This document shows positions 51,976 to 60,276 of a DNA stretch of 64,000 nt, in pieces. This DNA is from CAVOJY01 sp963696405 (GTDB lineage Bacteria; Chloroflexota; Limnocylindria; Limnocylindrales; CSP1-4): positions 248,001-312,000 of the forward strand of contig CAVOJY010000002.1 in assembly GCA_963696405.1 (NCBI GenBank). Direction: 5' to 3'. Numbering within the stretch: position 1 is the first letter of the stretch; the number at the start of each line of letters is the position of its first letter. The position numbers and the translations under genes are program-made. The notes beneath the pieces are model-generated. The model was not told the DNA's origin, did not search any database, and saw only the letters and a program-made list of their open reading frames with translations.

Positions 51976-52228
51976 GGACCCAGCAGGCAGCGACCCCGGC
52001 AAGCCCGCCAAGTGCCATCGCGGAGGTCGGCTGTCCAGGCACGTGCGCCGGGTGCCGTCGATCGCTCTCACCAGCGACCCGGACGATCTTGGTGCGCTCC
52101 TGGATCCTTCCCCGGCCGGCACGCGCGTGGAGGTCTGGCGAGTCTGACCGGCGGCCTGGCCGCGCACGTTCCACGCCGACAGATCTCGCGGGGTCGCTCG
52201 CGCGCCGTGCCTCCGGCAATGGACACGC

Positions 52229-52234
52229 TAGAAT
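52229..52234 (+). promoter_or_regulatory. -10 box TAGAAT of the tRNA gene
   Basis: TAGAAT ends 16 bases before the tRNA 5' end. A short leader would be removed by RNase P. No clear -35 box is seen. Confidence 0.45.
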
Positions 52235-52249
52235 CCGCGACGCCACGGT

Positions 52250-52324
52250 GGCGGAGTAGCTCAGTGGTAGAGCAGGGGACTCATAAGCCCTTGGTCGGTG
52301 GTTCGAATCCGCCCTCCGCTACCA
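52250..52324 (+). tRNA. tRNA-Met (CAT anticodon)
   Basis: A 75-base cloverleaf with CCA encoded. The acceptor stem is GGCGGAG with CTCCGCT (a G-T at the end), the D arm GCTC/GAGC with loop AGTGGTA, the anticodon loop CTCATAA (CAT), and the T arm GGTGG-TTCGAAT-CCGCC. The first pair of the acceptor argues against initiator tRNA, so it is elongator Met; tRNA-Ile with a modified CAT cannot be fully excluded. A31-G39 is a mismatch next to the anticodon loop. Confidence 0.92.
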
Positions 52325-52690
52325 GCTTTCCCTTCCCCTGCGGTTGACGCGACAGAGTCCCTCTGGCTGGCCAGGTTGTCGCTCGGGGCCGTCGATCCGT
52401 CCTCGATCAGGCGCCCACGCGCACGACCGTGACCATGCCGTCGGGGCGGCGATCGTGCTCGTGCGCGTCACGCACGGGTTCCGCGGGTTCCGGCCGCGAG
52501 ACCCCTCAAGCCGTCCTTCTCATGCGTGGCCCGCATGGATCAGGCGAGGAGCGACCGCATCCGGTCACGCGGCAGCGGCTTGTGCGCGTGGGGCACAACC
52601 GGTCCGGCTTGACGCAGGCGGCCGTCGCTGTCGCGCCGTCCCGTGCGTCCGCGCCCCCCGTACGTTCGTCCCATCCATGAGGCACCGGCC
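52325..52690. other. Intergenic stretch between tRNA-Met and the ftsH promoter
   Basis: About 365 bases with no gene I can support. Open frames in this GC-rich stretch lack plausible starts and homology. No repeat or RNA stands out. Confidence 0.35.
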
Positions 52691-52721
52691 GTCGTAATCA
52701 TGGGTGAGCGAGGCGGGGCAT

Positions 52722-52727
52722 ATAATC
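52722..52727 (+). promoter_or_regulatory. -10 box TATAAT upstream of ftsH
   Basis: A perfect TATAAT in an otherwise GC-rich stretch, 77 bases before the ftsH start. No standard -35 box is seen 16-18 bases upstream (TCATGG is at 17), so an activator or an alternative sigma factor may be needed. Confidence 0.55.
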
Positions 52728-52803
52728 GACCTGCCTACGTTCGCAAACCCAATGAGCGGGCCGTGCCCGCTGTCAATCTGATCCGATCCGGAGGCTCGAC
52801 CTC

Positions 52804-54783
52804 TTGAACAGCCGCTTCCTGCGGAACGGCATCCTGATGCTGATCCTCGTCGTGGGGGCCGCAGCACTGATGTACTCCGTGTTCGTTCCATCCCAGAGCC
52901 AGAAGCCCATCGACTACGCCGGCGCTGCAGACTCCTTCCTGGGGCTCGTCAAGCAGGGCAAGGTCGAGCGCGTCGTCCAGCAGGGGACGAAACTCGAGAT
53001 CACGCTCAACAGCCCGGCCGGCGAGGTAGTCACCAGCCAGGTGCCGAGCGAGTTCTCGACCAACGTCCAGAACGACATCGCGGCCGCTTGCGCGGAGCCC
53101 GACGCCACCTGCAGCAAGGGCCTCTCCATTGCCGCGGCCGATCCGCCGGAGACGGGCCAGTGGCTGGGCCTGCTCATCAGCGCCCTCCTGCCCGTCCTCC
53201 TCATCGGCGGGTTCATCTTCTTCATGATGCGCCAGGCCCAGGGCACGAACAACCAGGCCATGAGCTTCGGCAAGAGCCGGGCGCGCATGTTCCTGGGGAA
53301 CAAGTCGATCGTCACGTTCGCCGACGTCGCCGGCGTGGACGAAGCGAAGTCCGAGCTCCAGGAGGTGGTCGAGTTCCTGAAGTACCCCGAGAAGTTCAAC
53401 TCGCTCGGGGCGCGCATCCCGCGAGGGGTGCTCCTCGTGGGGTCGCCGGGAACGGGCAAGACCCTCCTCGCGCGCGCCGTCGCGGGCGAGGCCGGGGTCC
53501 CCTTCTTCAGCATCTCCGGCTCCGAGTTCGTGGAGATGTTCGTGGGCGTCGGCGCGAGCCGCGTGCGCGACCTGTTCGATCAGGCCAAGCGGAACAGCCC
53601 ATGCATCGTGTTCGTGGACGAGATCGACGCGGTCGGCCGCCAGCGCGGCGCGGGCCTTGGTGGGTCGCACGACGAGCGCGAGCAGACCCTGAACCAGATC
53701 CTCGTCGAGATGGACGGGTTCGACACCAACACGAACGTTATCGTGGTCGCGGCCACCAACCGCCCCGACATCCTTGACCCGGCGCTCCTTCGCCCCGGCC
53801 GTTTCGACCGGCAGGTCGTCCTCGACCGGCCCGATCTGAAGGGCCGGCTGGAAATCCTGAAGGTGCACAGTCGAGGCAAGCCGCTCGACAAGACGATCGA
53901 CCTCGAGTCCATCGCCCGCAAGACGCCCGGGTTCTCCGGCGCCGACCTCGCCAACCTGGTGAACGAGGCCGCGATCCTCGCCGCCCGGCGGAACAAGAAG
54001 ACGGTCATGAACCCCGAGTTCGACGAGGCGGCCGAGAGGCTCATGGCCGGCCCGGAGCGCAAGAGCCGGGTCATCAGCGACGCCGAGAAGGCGATCATCG
54101 CCTACCACGAGGGGGGCCACGCGCTGGTGCAGCGGATCCTCCCCAAGTGCGATCCCGTGACGAAGGTGAGCATCGTGAGCCGTGGCATGGCCCTGGGCTA
54201 CACGCTGGCCGTGCCGCCGGAGGACCGCTACCTGCAGAGCAAGACCGAGTTCGAGGACAAGATCGCCGGGCTGATGGGCGGAAACGCGTCCGAGCGCCTC
54301 GTCTTCGGGGACACCACGACGGGCGCCTCGAACGACATCGAGAAGGCATCGGCGCTTGCGCGGCGCATGGTCACCGAGTTCGGCATGAGCGAGAAGCTCG
54401 GGCCGCTCGCCTTCGGCAAGCGCGAGGAGATGATCTTCCTCGGCCGCGAGATCTCCGAGCAGCGCAACTACGGCGACGAAGTCGCGAAGCAGATCGATGT
54501 CGAGGTGCGGGCCATCATCGACCGGGCGTACGCCCGCGCGACGGAGGTCCTCGCCACCCATCGAGACCGGCTGGACCAGCTTGCCGAGCGGCTCATCGCC
54601 GAGGAGACCATCGAGCAGGCGGAGTTCGAGAAGATGTTCGCGGACCTGCCGAACCCGCGCGGCGACGGGACGACCAGCGGCCCGCGGCCGTCGCCGCAGA
54701 GCCCGGCCCAGGAGGCCCCCGCCCCGGCGGCCGATGCCGCCCCCGCCGGCACGTCGGTGAAGCCGGCGCCGTCCCCGGCGTAG
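52804..54783 (+). CDS. ftsH: ATP-dependent zinc metalloprotease FtsH
   Basis: A 659-residue membrane protease. Two helices (about 8-28 and 122-142) flank a small external loop. The AAA+ module has Walker A GSPGTGKT, Walker B IVFVDEIDAVGRQ, SRH NRPDILDPALLRPGRFDRQ, and the protease has HEGGH (HEXGH) with NASERLVFGDTTTGASND holding the third ligand. The C-terminus is Pro/Ala-rich. FtsH degrades misfolded or regulatory membrane and cytosolic proteins. The start is TTG 52804, with GGAGG nine bases upstream, so it is the only start that keeps the N-terminal anchor. Confidence 0.96.
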   Translation: MNSRFLRNGILMLILVVGAAALMYSVFVPSQSQKPIDYAGAADSFLGLVKQGKVERVVQQGTKLEITLNSPAGEVVTSQVPSEFSTNVQNDIAAACAEPDATCSKGLSIAAADPPETGQWLGLLISALLPVLLIGGFIFFMMRQAQGTNNQAMSFGKSRARMFLGNKSIVTFADVAGVDEAKSELQEVVEFLKYPEKFNSLGARIPRGVLLVGSPGTGKTLLARAVAGEAGVPFFSISGSEFVEMFVGVGASRVRDLFDQAKRNSPCIVFVDEIDAVGRQRGAGLGGSHDEREQTLNQILVEMDGFDTNTNVIVVAATNRPDILDPALLRPGRFDRQVVLDRPDLKGRLEILKVHSRGKPLDKTIDLESIARKTPGFSGADLANLVNEAAILAARRNKKTVMNPEFDEAAERLMAGPERKSRVISDAEKAIIAYHEGGHALVQRILPKCDPVTKVSIVSRGMALGYTLAVPPEDRYLQSKTEFEDKIAGLMGGNASERLVFGDTTTGASNDIEKASALARRMVTEFGMSEKLGPLAFGKREEMIFLGREISEQRNYGDEVAKQIDVEVRAIIDRAYARATEVLATHRDRLDQLAERLIAEETIEQAEFEKMFADLPNPRGDGTTSGPRPSPQSPAQEAPAPAADAAPAGTSVKPAPSPA

Positions 54784-54844
54784 TCAGCCCGGCCTGGGGC
54801 CGGCGCTCTCGGCCGGGTGAGTCAAGGAGGAGGCTGAAGCTGCC

Positions 54845-56280
54845 ATGACCACGCCTGCATCCGCCGGGTCGTCCGGCGGCCCGTCCGGGGCGAGTCGTTC
54901 GCCGACCTGGAGGCCCATCTCGACGCCACCGCGGAGGCGCGGCTGGCCGACTACCTCGACTTCCTGCGCATCCCCAGCGTCTCGACGCTGCCGGAGCACG
55001 CCCCCGACATGCGGCGCGCGGCGGAGTTCGTGGCCGAGCGGATGCGCAGGGCGGGGCTCGAGCACGTCGAGATCTGCGAGACGGGCGGTCACCCGGTGGT
55101 GTACGGCGATTGGCTCGATGCTCCCGGTGCGCCGACCGTCCTCACGTACGCCCACTACGACGTCCAGCCGGCGGACCCGCTCGACCTGTGGGTGCTGCCA
55201 CCGTTCGAGCCGCGGGTCGAGAACGGCCGCGTCTATGCTCGCGGCTCGTCCGACGACAAGGCCCAGGTCCACCTCCAGGTCGCCGCGGCCGACGCGTGGC
55301 TCAAGGTACGCGGCGGGGTGCCGGTCAACGTCAAGTTCATCTTCGAGGGCGAGGAGGAATCCGGCTCGGAGAACCTCGACCGGTGGATCGGGGAGAACCG
55401 CGAGCGACTCGCCTGCGACGTGGTCGTCATCAGCGACGGCGACTTCTTCGACGGCAACCTGCCGGCGGTCACGGTCGGCCTCCGCGGGATCATGTACGCG
55501 CAGCTGGACGTCACCGGTCCCACCGTGGACCTGCATTCCGGCAGCTTCGGCGGAACGGTGACAAACCCGGCGAACGCGCTCGCCTCGATCATCGCGGGAC
55601 TGCACGCCCCCGACGGGCGCGTTGACGTGCCGGGCTTCTACGACGACGTGGTGCCGCTCACCGACCGCGACCGCGCCGAGCTGGCGCGGATGCCCTTCGA
55701 CGAGGAGGCCTATCGCGATTCGATAGGAGTCCCGGCGCTGGCCGGCGAGAAGGGGTACACGACCCTGGAGCGGCGCGGCGCCCGGCCCACGCTGGACGTC
55801 AACGGCCTGTGGGGCGGTTTCCAGGGCGAGGGTTCGAAGACCATCATCCCGGCACACGCCCACGCGAAGATCAGCTGCCGCCTGGTGCCAGACCAGGATC
55901 CCGACCGCATCTTCCGCGCCGTGCGCGACCGGATCCTGGCACTCGCCCCGCGGGGCGTCCGGGTCGGTTTCACGCTCATCCACGGCGCCCCCGCCATCCT
56001 CGTGCCGGCGGACCACCCCGCGACGAAGACGGCCGCGGCCTGTCTCGAGCAGGTCTTCGGCACCCCGCCTGTCTATCCGCGCGAGGGCGGGTCGGTGCCC
56101 GTGGTTTCCACCTTCGCGTCCGTCCTGGGGGCGCCGTCCGTGCTCCTCGCGTTCGCTCCACCGGACAGCCACGCCCACGCCCCGAACGAATCGATGCGCC
56201 TCGACAACTACGAGGGTGGGATCCGCACGACGATCCGCTTCTGGGCCGCGCTGGCGGTGACGGACCTGCGCAAAGGCTGA
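54845..56280 (+). CDS. M20 family dipeptidase, N-terminal frameshift
   Basis: About 478 residues. In the main frame, SFADLEAHLDATAEARLADY and YLDFLRIPSVSTLPEH precede metal motifs: TYAHYDVQPADPLDLW, RGSSDDKAQV, IFEGEEESGSENL (catalytic Glu), DGNLPAVTVGLRGIMY and the C-terminal HAPNESMRL. This is the M20C/D dipeptidase type (PepV/CNDP-like). The frame has no start upstream of ATG 55009 other than in another frame: ATG 54845 (with GGAGGAGG 12 bases before it) reads MTTPASAGSSGGPSGA and then breaks; deletion of one base between about 54890 and 54900 would join it to ESFADLEAH. It is probably a sequencing error. It follows ftsH by 62 bases. Confidence 0.83.
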
Positions 56281-56477
56281 GTCCGGCGCCTGCCGGCGCG
56301 CCAGACAAGCGGCGCCGAGGCCCGCGCCCCAGTACGGTTAGGTGCCCCGTACCGGTACCCCCGAGCCTGTCCGGAGGGCGGGTGCCAGGGCCTACCATCG
56401 ACCACAGGCGTCGCCAGGATGCACCACCGCACACGCGCTCGCGTGCGCCCGACACCCCTGGCCCGCCGAGGAACGCG

Positions 56478-57674
56478 ATGTCGATCGAAGCCTTCGAGCA
56501 AGAGACTGCTGCCGCCGAGCCGCCGGCGACGCACCCGTACGCACCCGAGCCCGGGGAATGGGCCGACGAGCCCCGCGTGCCCGCCCCCGACGGCGATGGC
56601 AGCGGCGGCGATGGCGGTGCCGGGACCGGCGATGGCAGCTGGCGCCTTGACACCCCGGCCGGGTCTGTGCGACCCGCGTCCGCCCTTGACGTCCTGCTCG
56701 ATCTCCATGAGAAGGTCGCCTCGGGCGACGTCGGCCGGTACCAGCCGGTGCCGCTCGGGTTCATGCCGCTCGACCGCACCATCGGCACGGGCCTGCGGCC
56801 GGGGGAGATGCTCCTCCTGGGCGGCGCGCAGGGCACCGGCAAGACCACCATGTGTCTGCAGATGGCCCGCAACGTGGCGGCCGCCGGCCAGGCCAATGTC
56901 CTCTACATCTGCTTCGAGCACGACGAGGAGTACCTCCTCAACCGGCTGATCGCGCTCGAGTCGGTGGTCGATCAGCTGCCGTCGGTCGGGACCGGGATCA
57001 AGCTGCAGGACGTTCGCCAGGAGGTCCTGGGTGGCTGGGAGGTCGACCCGTCACGCCGTCAGCTGTCCGACAACCCACGTCTTCGTGCCGTGCTCGAGCG
57101 GATCGCCCGGTACGGCCGCAACCTGTACCTCATGCGGGGATCGCAGACCACCTCCACGGTGGAGAACATGCGGCTGCTCGTGCAGCAGCACAAGGAGATC
57201 TCGGGCGACCGGCTCCTCCTCGTCTTCGTGGACTACCTCCAGAAGGTGCCGGTCATCCCCGAGCCGAACACCGAGAACGAGAAGGTTACGATCGTGGTGA
57301 ACGGGCTCAAGGATGTCGCGCTCGCGGAAGAGGTCCCGCTGGTCGCCATCGTGGCGGCCGACAAGGAAGGCCTGAAGGCGGCCCGCCTGCGCAACCACCA
57401 CCTGCGCGGATCGTCGGCCATCAACTACGAGGCCGACATCATCCTCATCCTCAACGAGAAGTACCACATCGTCCACAAGTCGAGCATCGAGTACAACCCG
57501 TACATGGCGCAGCGGTTCCGCGACTGGGTGGTGACCACGGTCGAGAAGAACCGCGGCGGGCGCGACAACGTGGACATGGAGTTCGAGAAGCACTTCGAGT
57601 ACTCCTGCTTCGACCCGAACGGCCGGGCGGTGCAGGAGAAGCTCGTCGAGGAGCGGCTCTACCAGGACACCTGA
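56478..57674 (+). CDS. DnaB/KaiC-like RecA-fold ATPase without primase-interacting domain
   Basis: A 398-residue protein. The N-terminal 75 residues are disordered (Ala/Pro/Gly-rich). The RecA-like ATPase follows: Walker A GGAQGTGKTTMCLQMARNVA, VLYICFEHDEEYLLNRLIAL, Walker B LLLVFVDYLQKVPVI, and LRGSSAINYEADIILILNEK (matching the DnaB H3/H4 region, where DnaB has SIEQDAD). It lacks the DnaB N-terminal helical domain, so it is not the replicative helicase. Related ATPases load or regulate DNA or protein assemblies; no partner is visible nearby. ATG 56478 is preceded by GAGGAACGCG. Confidence 0.75.
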   Translation: MSIEAFEQETAAAEPPATHPYAPEPGEWADEPRVPAPDGDGSGGDGGAGTGDGSWRLDTPAGSVRPASALDVLLDLHEKVASGDVGRYQPVPLGFMPLDRTIGTGLRPGEMLLLGGAQGTGKTTMCLQMARNVAAAGQANVLYICFEHDEEYLLNRLIALESVVDQLPSVGTGIKLQDVRQEVLGGWEVDPSRRQLSDNPRLRAVLERIARYGRNLYLMRGSQTTSTVENMRLLVQQHKEISGDRLLLVFVDYLQKVPVIPEPNTENEKVTIVVNGLKDVALAEEVPLVAIVAADKEGLKAARLRNHHLRGSSAINYEADIILILNEKYHIVHKSSIEYNPYMAQRFRDWVVTTVEKNRGGRDNVDMEFEKHFEYSCFDPNGRAVQEKLVEERLYQDT

Positions 57675-57818
57675 GCCGCCTGACGCCGGCTTGGCGACGG
57701 CAACCTCCCGACGCCGGCGGCGTCTTGCCGCCTGACGCCAACCGCTGTCTCGTGGCACACTGCGGGGCGTGATGGTGGTACGTCCGCTGCGGGTTGGCGG
57801 ACCCAGGGGCGCCTGCGA

Positions 57819-58334
57819 ATGAAGCTCGATCCGCGTTTTCCAGACGTCATCGAGGTCGTCGTCGAGATTCCGGCGCGCAGCCGGAACAAGTACGAGTTCG
57901 ACGAGCACGCGGGCGTCTTCCGGCTGGACCGCGTCCTGAGCTCGGCCGTCTACTACAACTTCGACTACGGGTTCATCGTCGACACGCGCGCCCTCGACGG
58001 CGATCATACCGACGCTGTGCTCCTCATCGCCGAGGGCACGTTTCCTGGCTGCCACGTCTGGGCGCGACCCGTGGGCGGCCTCCAGATGCGCGACGAGATG
58101 GGGCCCGACGAGAAGATCCTGTGCGTCGCGCTGGCGGACCCCCTCTACGGCCACGTCCAGGAGCTGGGGGACGTGTCGCCGCACCGGTTGCGCGAGATCG
58201 AGCACTTCTTCGCCACCTACAAGCTTCTCGAGAACAAGGCGGTCGATGTGCTCGGCTGGCGCCCGCGCGCCGAGGCGCTCGAGGTTCTCCTGGCCGATCG
58301 CGCACTCTATCTCACGGAGGCGCACGAGGCGTGA
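57819..58334 (+). CDS. ppa: Inorganic pyrophosphatase (soluble, family I)
   Basis: A 171-residue family I PPase that hydrolyses PPi to 2 Pi, driving biosynthesis. Signatures: VVEIPARSRNKYEFDE, YYNFDYGFIVDTRALDGDHT with the DGDHTD core (three metal Asp), VGGLQMRDEMGPDEKILCVA. It differs from the usual YGFIP/DGDPxD by Val for Pro and HT for PV/PL. The stop overlaps the HAD gene start by four bases. Confidence 0.93.
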   Translation: MKLDPRFPDVIEVVVEIPARSRNKYEFDEHAGVFRLDRVLSSAVYYNFDYGFIVDTRALDGDHTDAVLLIAEGTFPGCHVWARPVGGLQMRDEMGPDEKILCVALADPLYGHVQELGDVSPHRLREIEHFFATYKLLENKAVDVLGWRPRAEALEVLLADRALYLTEAHEA

Positions 58335-59185
58335 ACTCCGCATCTTTGCCCCGGCCGGAGATCGTGTTCTTCGACGTCGGCGACACCCTGATGCGGGTGA
58401 AGCCGTCGTGGACGGGCGTCTACCTGCGCGTCTGCCGGGAGTTCGGCCTGGAGATCGCGGAGCCGGTCCTTGCGGGCGCGTTCGCGCGCGCGCTCCGCGC
58501 GGGACTGTGGGACGAGGACGGTCCGTTCGATGCGACGCCCGAGAAGTCGTACCAGCGGGTCAAGGTCTTCGACACGCGCGCCATGGAACTGGCGGGCCAC
58601 CCCGGCCTGCCGGACGCCTTCTTTCGGGCGATCGCCCGGGAGTTCGCCCGGGGGGCGTCCTGGCACGTGTTCCCCGACGTTCACCCCACGCTGGCCGTGC
58701 TGGAGCAGGCCGGCATCCGGCGAGCGGTCATCAGCAACTGGGTCTGGGTCCTGCCAGAGCTGCTCCACGAGGTGGACCTGGCCGAACACTTCGAGGCCAT
58801 CGTGGCCTCGGCACGGGTCGGGTACCAGAAGCCCCAGCGCGAGATCTTCCAGCACGCGCTCGACCTGACCGGCGTGACCGCGGACAACGCGATCCACGTG
58901 GGCGACACGCCGGGCGCCGACGCCCGGGGGGCGCGGTCGGCCGGGATCTGCCCGGTGCTCATCGACCGGTACAGGAGGTACCCGGACGGGCTCCCGGACC
59001 AGCCGAACGTTCCGATCGTGGCGGACCTCGCCGCGCTGCTTGAGCTGCTGGGCCTCGACGCCACGGACGTGCGCCGAGCCGAGGCGTTCTCCACAGGCTC
59101 CGACCCGTTCGCGTGGGCGGCGCGAGTATCGCCCGAGTCGGCCGCCGAGTCTGCCTCGGTGGCGCCATCGGGCGAGCAGGAGTGA
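58331..59185 (+). CDS. HAD-superfamily hydrolase
   Basis: A 284-residue HAD phosphatase. Motif I is FFDVGDTLMRV (DxGDT, nucleophile Asp), motif II is AVISNW, motif III VGYQKPQREIF (Lys) and motif IV HVGDTPGADARGA (Asp pair). The cap is helical (type C1). It may act on small sugar phosphates or nucleotides. GTG 58331 overlaps ppa. The C-terminal ~40 residues are an Ala/Ser-rich extension. Confidence 0.86.
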   Translation: MNSASLPRPEIVFFDVGDTLMRVKPSWTGVYLRVCREFGLEIAEPVLAGAFARALRAGLWDEDGPFDATPEKSYQRVKVFDTRAMELAGHPGLPDAFFRAIAREFARGASWHVFPDVHPTLAVLEQAGIRRAVISNWVWVLPELLHEVDLAEHFEAIVASARVGYQKPQREIFQHALDLTGVTADNAIHVGDTPGADARGARSAGICPVLIDRYRRYPDGLPDQPNVPIVADLAALLELLGLDATDVRRAEAFSTGSDPFAWAARVSPESAAESASVAPSGEQE

Positions 59186-59796
59186 CCGCCGGGCGAGTCG
59201 GTCTGGGCGCCCGGCCGGCCGAGTCGGCGGGAGTGGACGGATCGGCCGATGAGTGGCGGCTCTTCATCGCCGTACCGCTGCCTCCGGAGGTGCGCGACGC
59301 CGTCGGGGACCTGGTGGCAGGACTCCGCGACGTGGCGCCGAGGGCACGGTGGCAATCTCCGGATACCTGGCACCTCACGCTCCGCTTCCTCGGCCAGGTA
59401 CCGGCGGCCGAGGTGCCGCGGCTCGCGGGGCTCCTCCGCGAGGTGGCCGTTTCCGGGGCCCCGTTCCCCACCGCACTGCGTGGCGCGGGCAGCTTCGGGG
59501 GAGGACACCGGCCACTCGTGGCCTGGATCGGCGTCGGGGAGGGGAGCGAGGAGCTGGCGGCGCTCGCGGCCATGCTGGGCCGGGTGATCGACCCGGACGG
59601 GGACAACGGGCCGCTGCGGGCGCACCTCACCGTCGCCCGGGAGGCGCCTCCCGAGCTGGTGGTGGCGCTCCGCGCAGCGATGTCGACCGGGCCGCGGCTG
59701 GCGTGGACGGCCGACCGGGTGGTGCTCTACCGGAGCGTCCTGGGCCCGCGCGGCTCGACGCACACGGAGCTGGTCTCGGCGCCGCTCGGCGGCTGA
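59182..59796 (+). CDS. thpR: RNA 2',3'-cyclic phosphodiesterase ThpR
   Basis: A 204-residue 2H phosphoesterase that opens 2',3'-cyclic ends of RNA. Both HxTx motifs are present: DTWHLTLRFLGQV and RAHLTVAREAP. A short N-terminal leader (about 20 residues) precedes WRLFIAVPLPPEV. GTG 59182 overlaps the HAD gene by four bases, and the ppa-HAD-thpR run looks like one operon. Confidence 0.86.
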   Translation: MTAGRVGLGARPAESAGVDGSADEWRLFIAVPLPPEVRDAVGDLVAGLRDVAPRARWQSPDTWHLTLRFLGQVPAAEVPRLAGLLREVAVSGAPFPTALRGAGSFGGGHRPLVAWIGVGEGSEELAALAAMLGRVIDPDGDNGPLRAHLTVAREAPPELVVALRAAMSTGPRLAWTADRVVLYRSVLGPRGSTHTELVSAPLGG

Positions 59797-59835
59797 CCGG
59801 CCGTCGGCCGCGCTCCACCTCGGCCACCACGCCAT

Positions 59836-59864
59836 TTGCAGGACGGTGGACATGTCGCTAGACT
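59836..59864 (+). promoter_or_regulatory. Promoter of the T-box/trpB2 unit: TTGCAG / 17 bp / TAGACT
   Basis: A -35 box TTGCAG (59836-59841) and a -10 box TAGACT (59859-59864) are 17 bases apart. Transcription would begin near 59871, right before the first T-box stem. Confidence 0.6.
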
Positions 59865-59870
59865 CCGCGC

Positions 59871-60276
59871 ACGTGTCGATGACCGGGACGAGTACTCGTC
59901 CGCAGCGGGCGACAGAGAGCCGGGCAGGTGAGAGCCGGCGCCGTCAGCTGGACGAGGAATGGACCCGCGAGACGCCGGGTGAACCGCGAGGGCGCGGCCG
60001 GGTGGCCGGAACCGGGTGACCGGGGCCGGGCGCACGGGAGCGTGATCGCGCACTAGCCAGGCCGGAGGCCCACCGTTACCAGAGGGCAGGACCGTCGCCA
60101 GGGACCCCGGGCCGCGGACCGAACAACGAGCGACCGCTCCGCGAGGAACGGCCGGAAGAGAGGGTGGCACCACGAGGCTCCGACCTCGTCCCTCCAAGGG
60201 ACGGGGTCGAACTGTATCCAGGGGCGGATGTTCCGGGGAAGCCCGGGAGACGCCCCGTTTCGGGAGGTGCAACCCG
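59871..60276 (+). ncRNA. Tryptophan T-box riboswitch (tRNA-Trp sensor)
   Basis: A ~400-base leader before trpB2. The antiterminator core AGGGTGGCACCACG (60161-60174) matches the T-box consensus. Within it, TGGC would pair with the 3' GCCA of an uncharged tRNA whose discriminator is G, as in bacterial tRNA-Trp. In the stem I region GACAGAGAGCCGG and GGTGAGAGCCGG (about 59920-59945) resemble the conserved purine-rich loops, and GGAATGGACCC carries the specifier TGG at 59960-59962, a Trp codon. A stem CGACCTCGTCCCT/GGGACGGGGTCG (about 60179-60208) follows, and a nested stem (GGGGCG...CGCCCC) ends in GTTT just before the SD GGGAGGTG. Uncharged tRNA-Trp would raise trpB2 expression. Confidence 0.85.

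Noticed and set aside
52250..52324. Initiator tRNA-fMet.
   Set aside because: The acceptor stem has a G-U first pair rather than the unpaired 5' base of initiators, and the GGG/CCC anticodon-stem pairs of initiators are not in the proper place.
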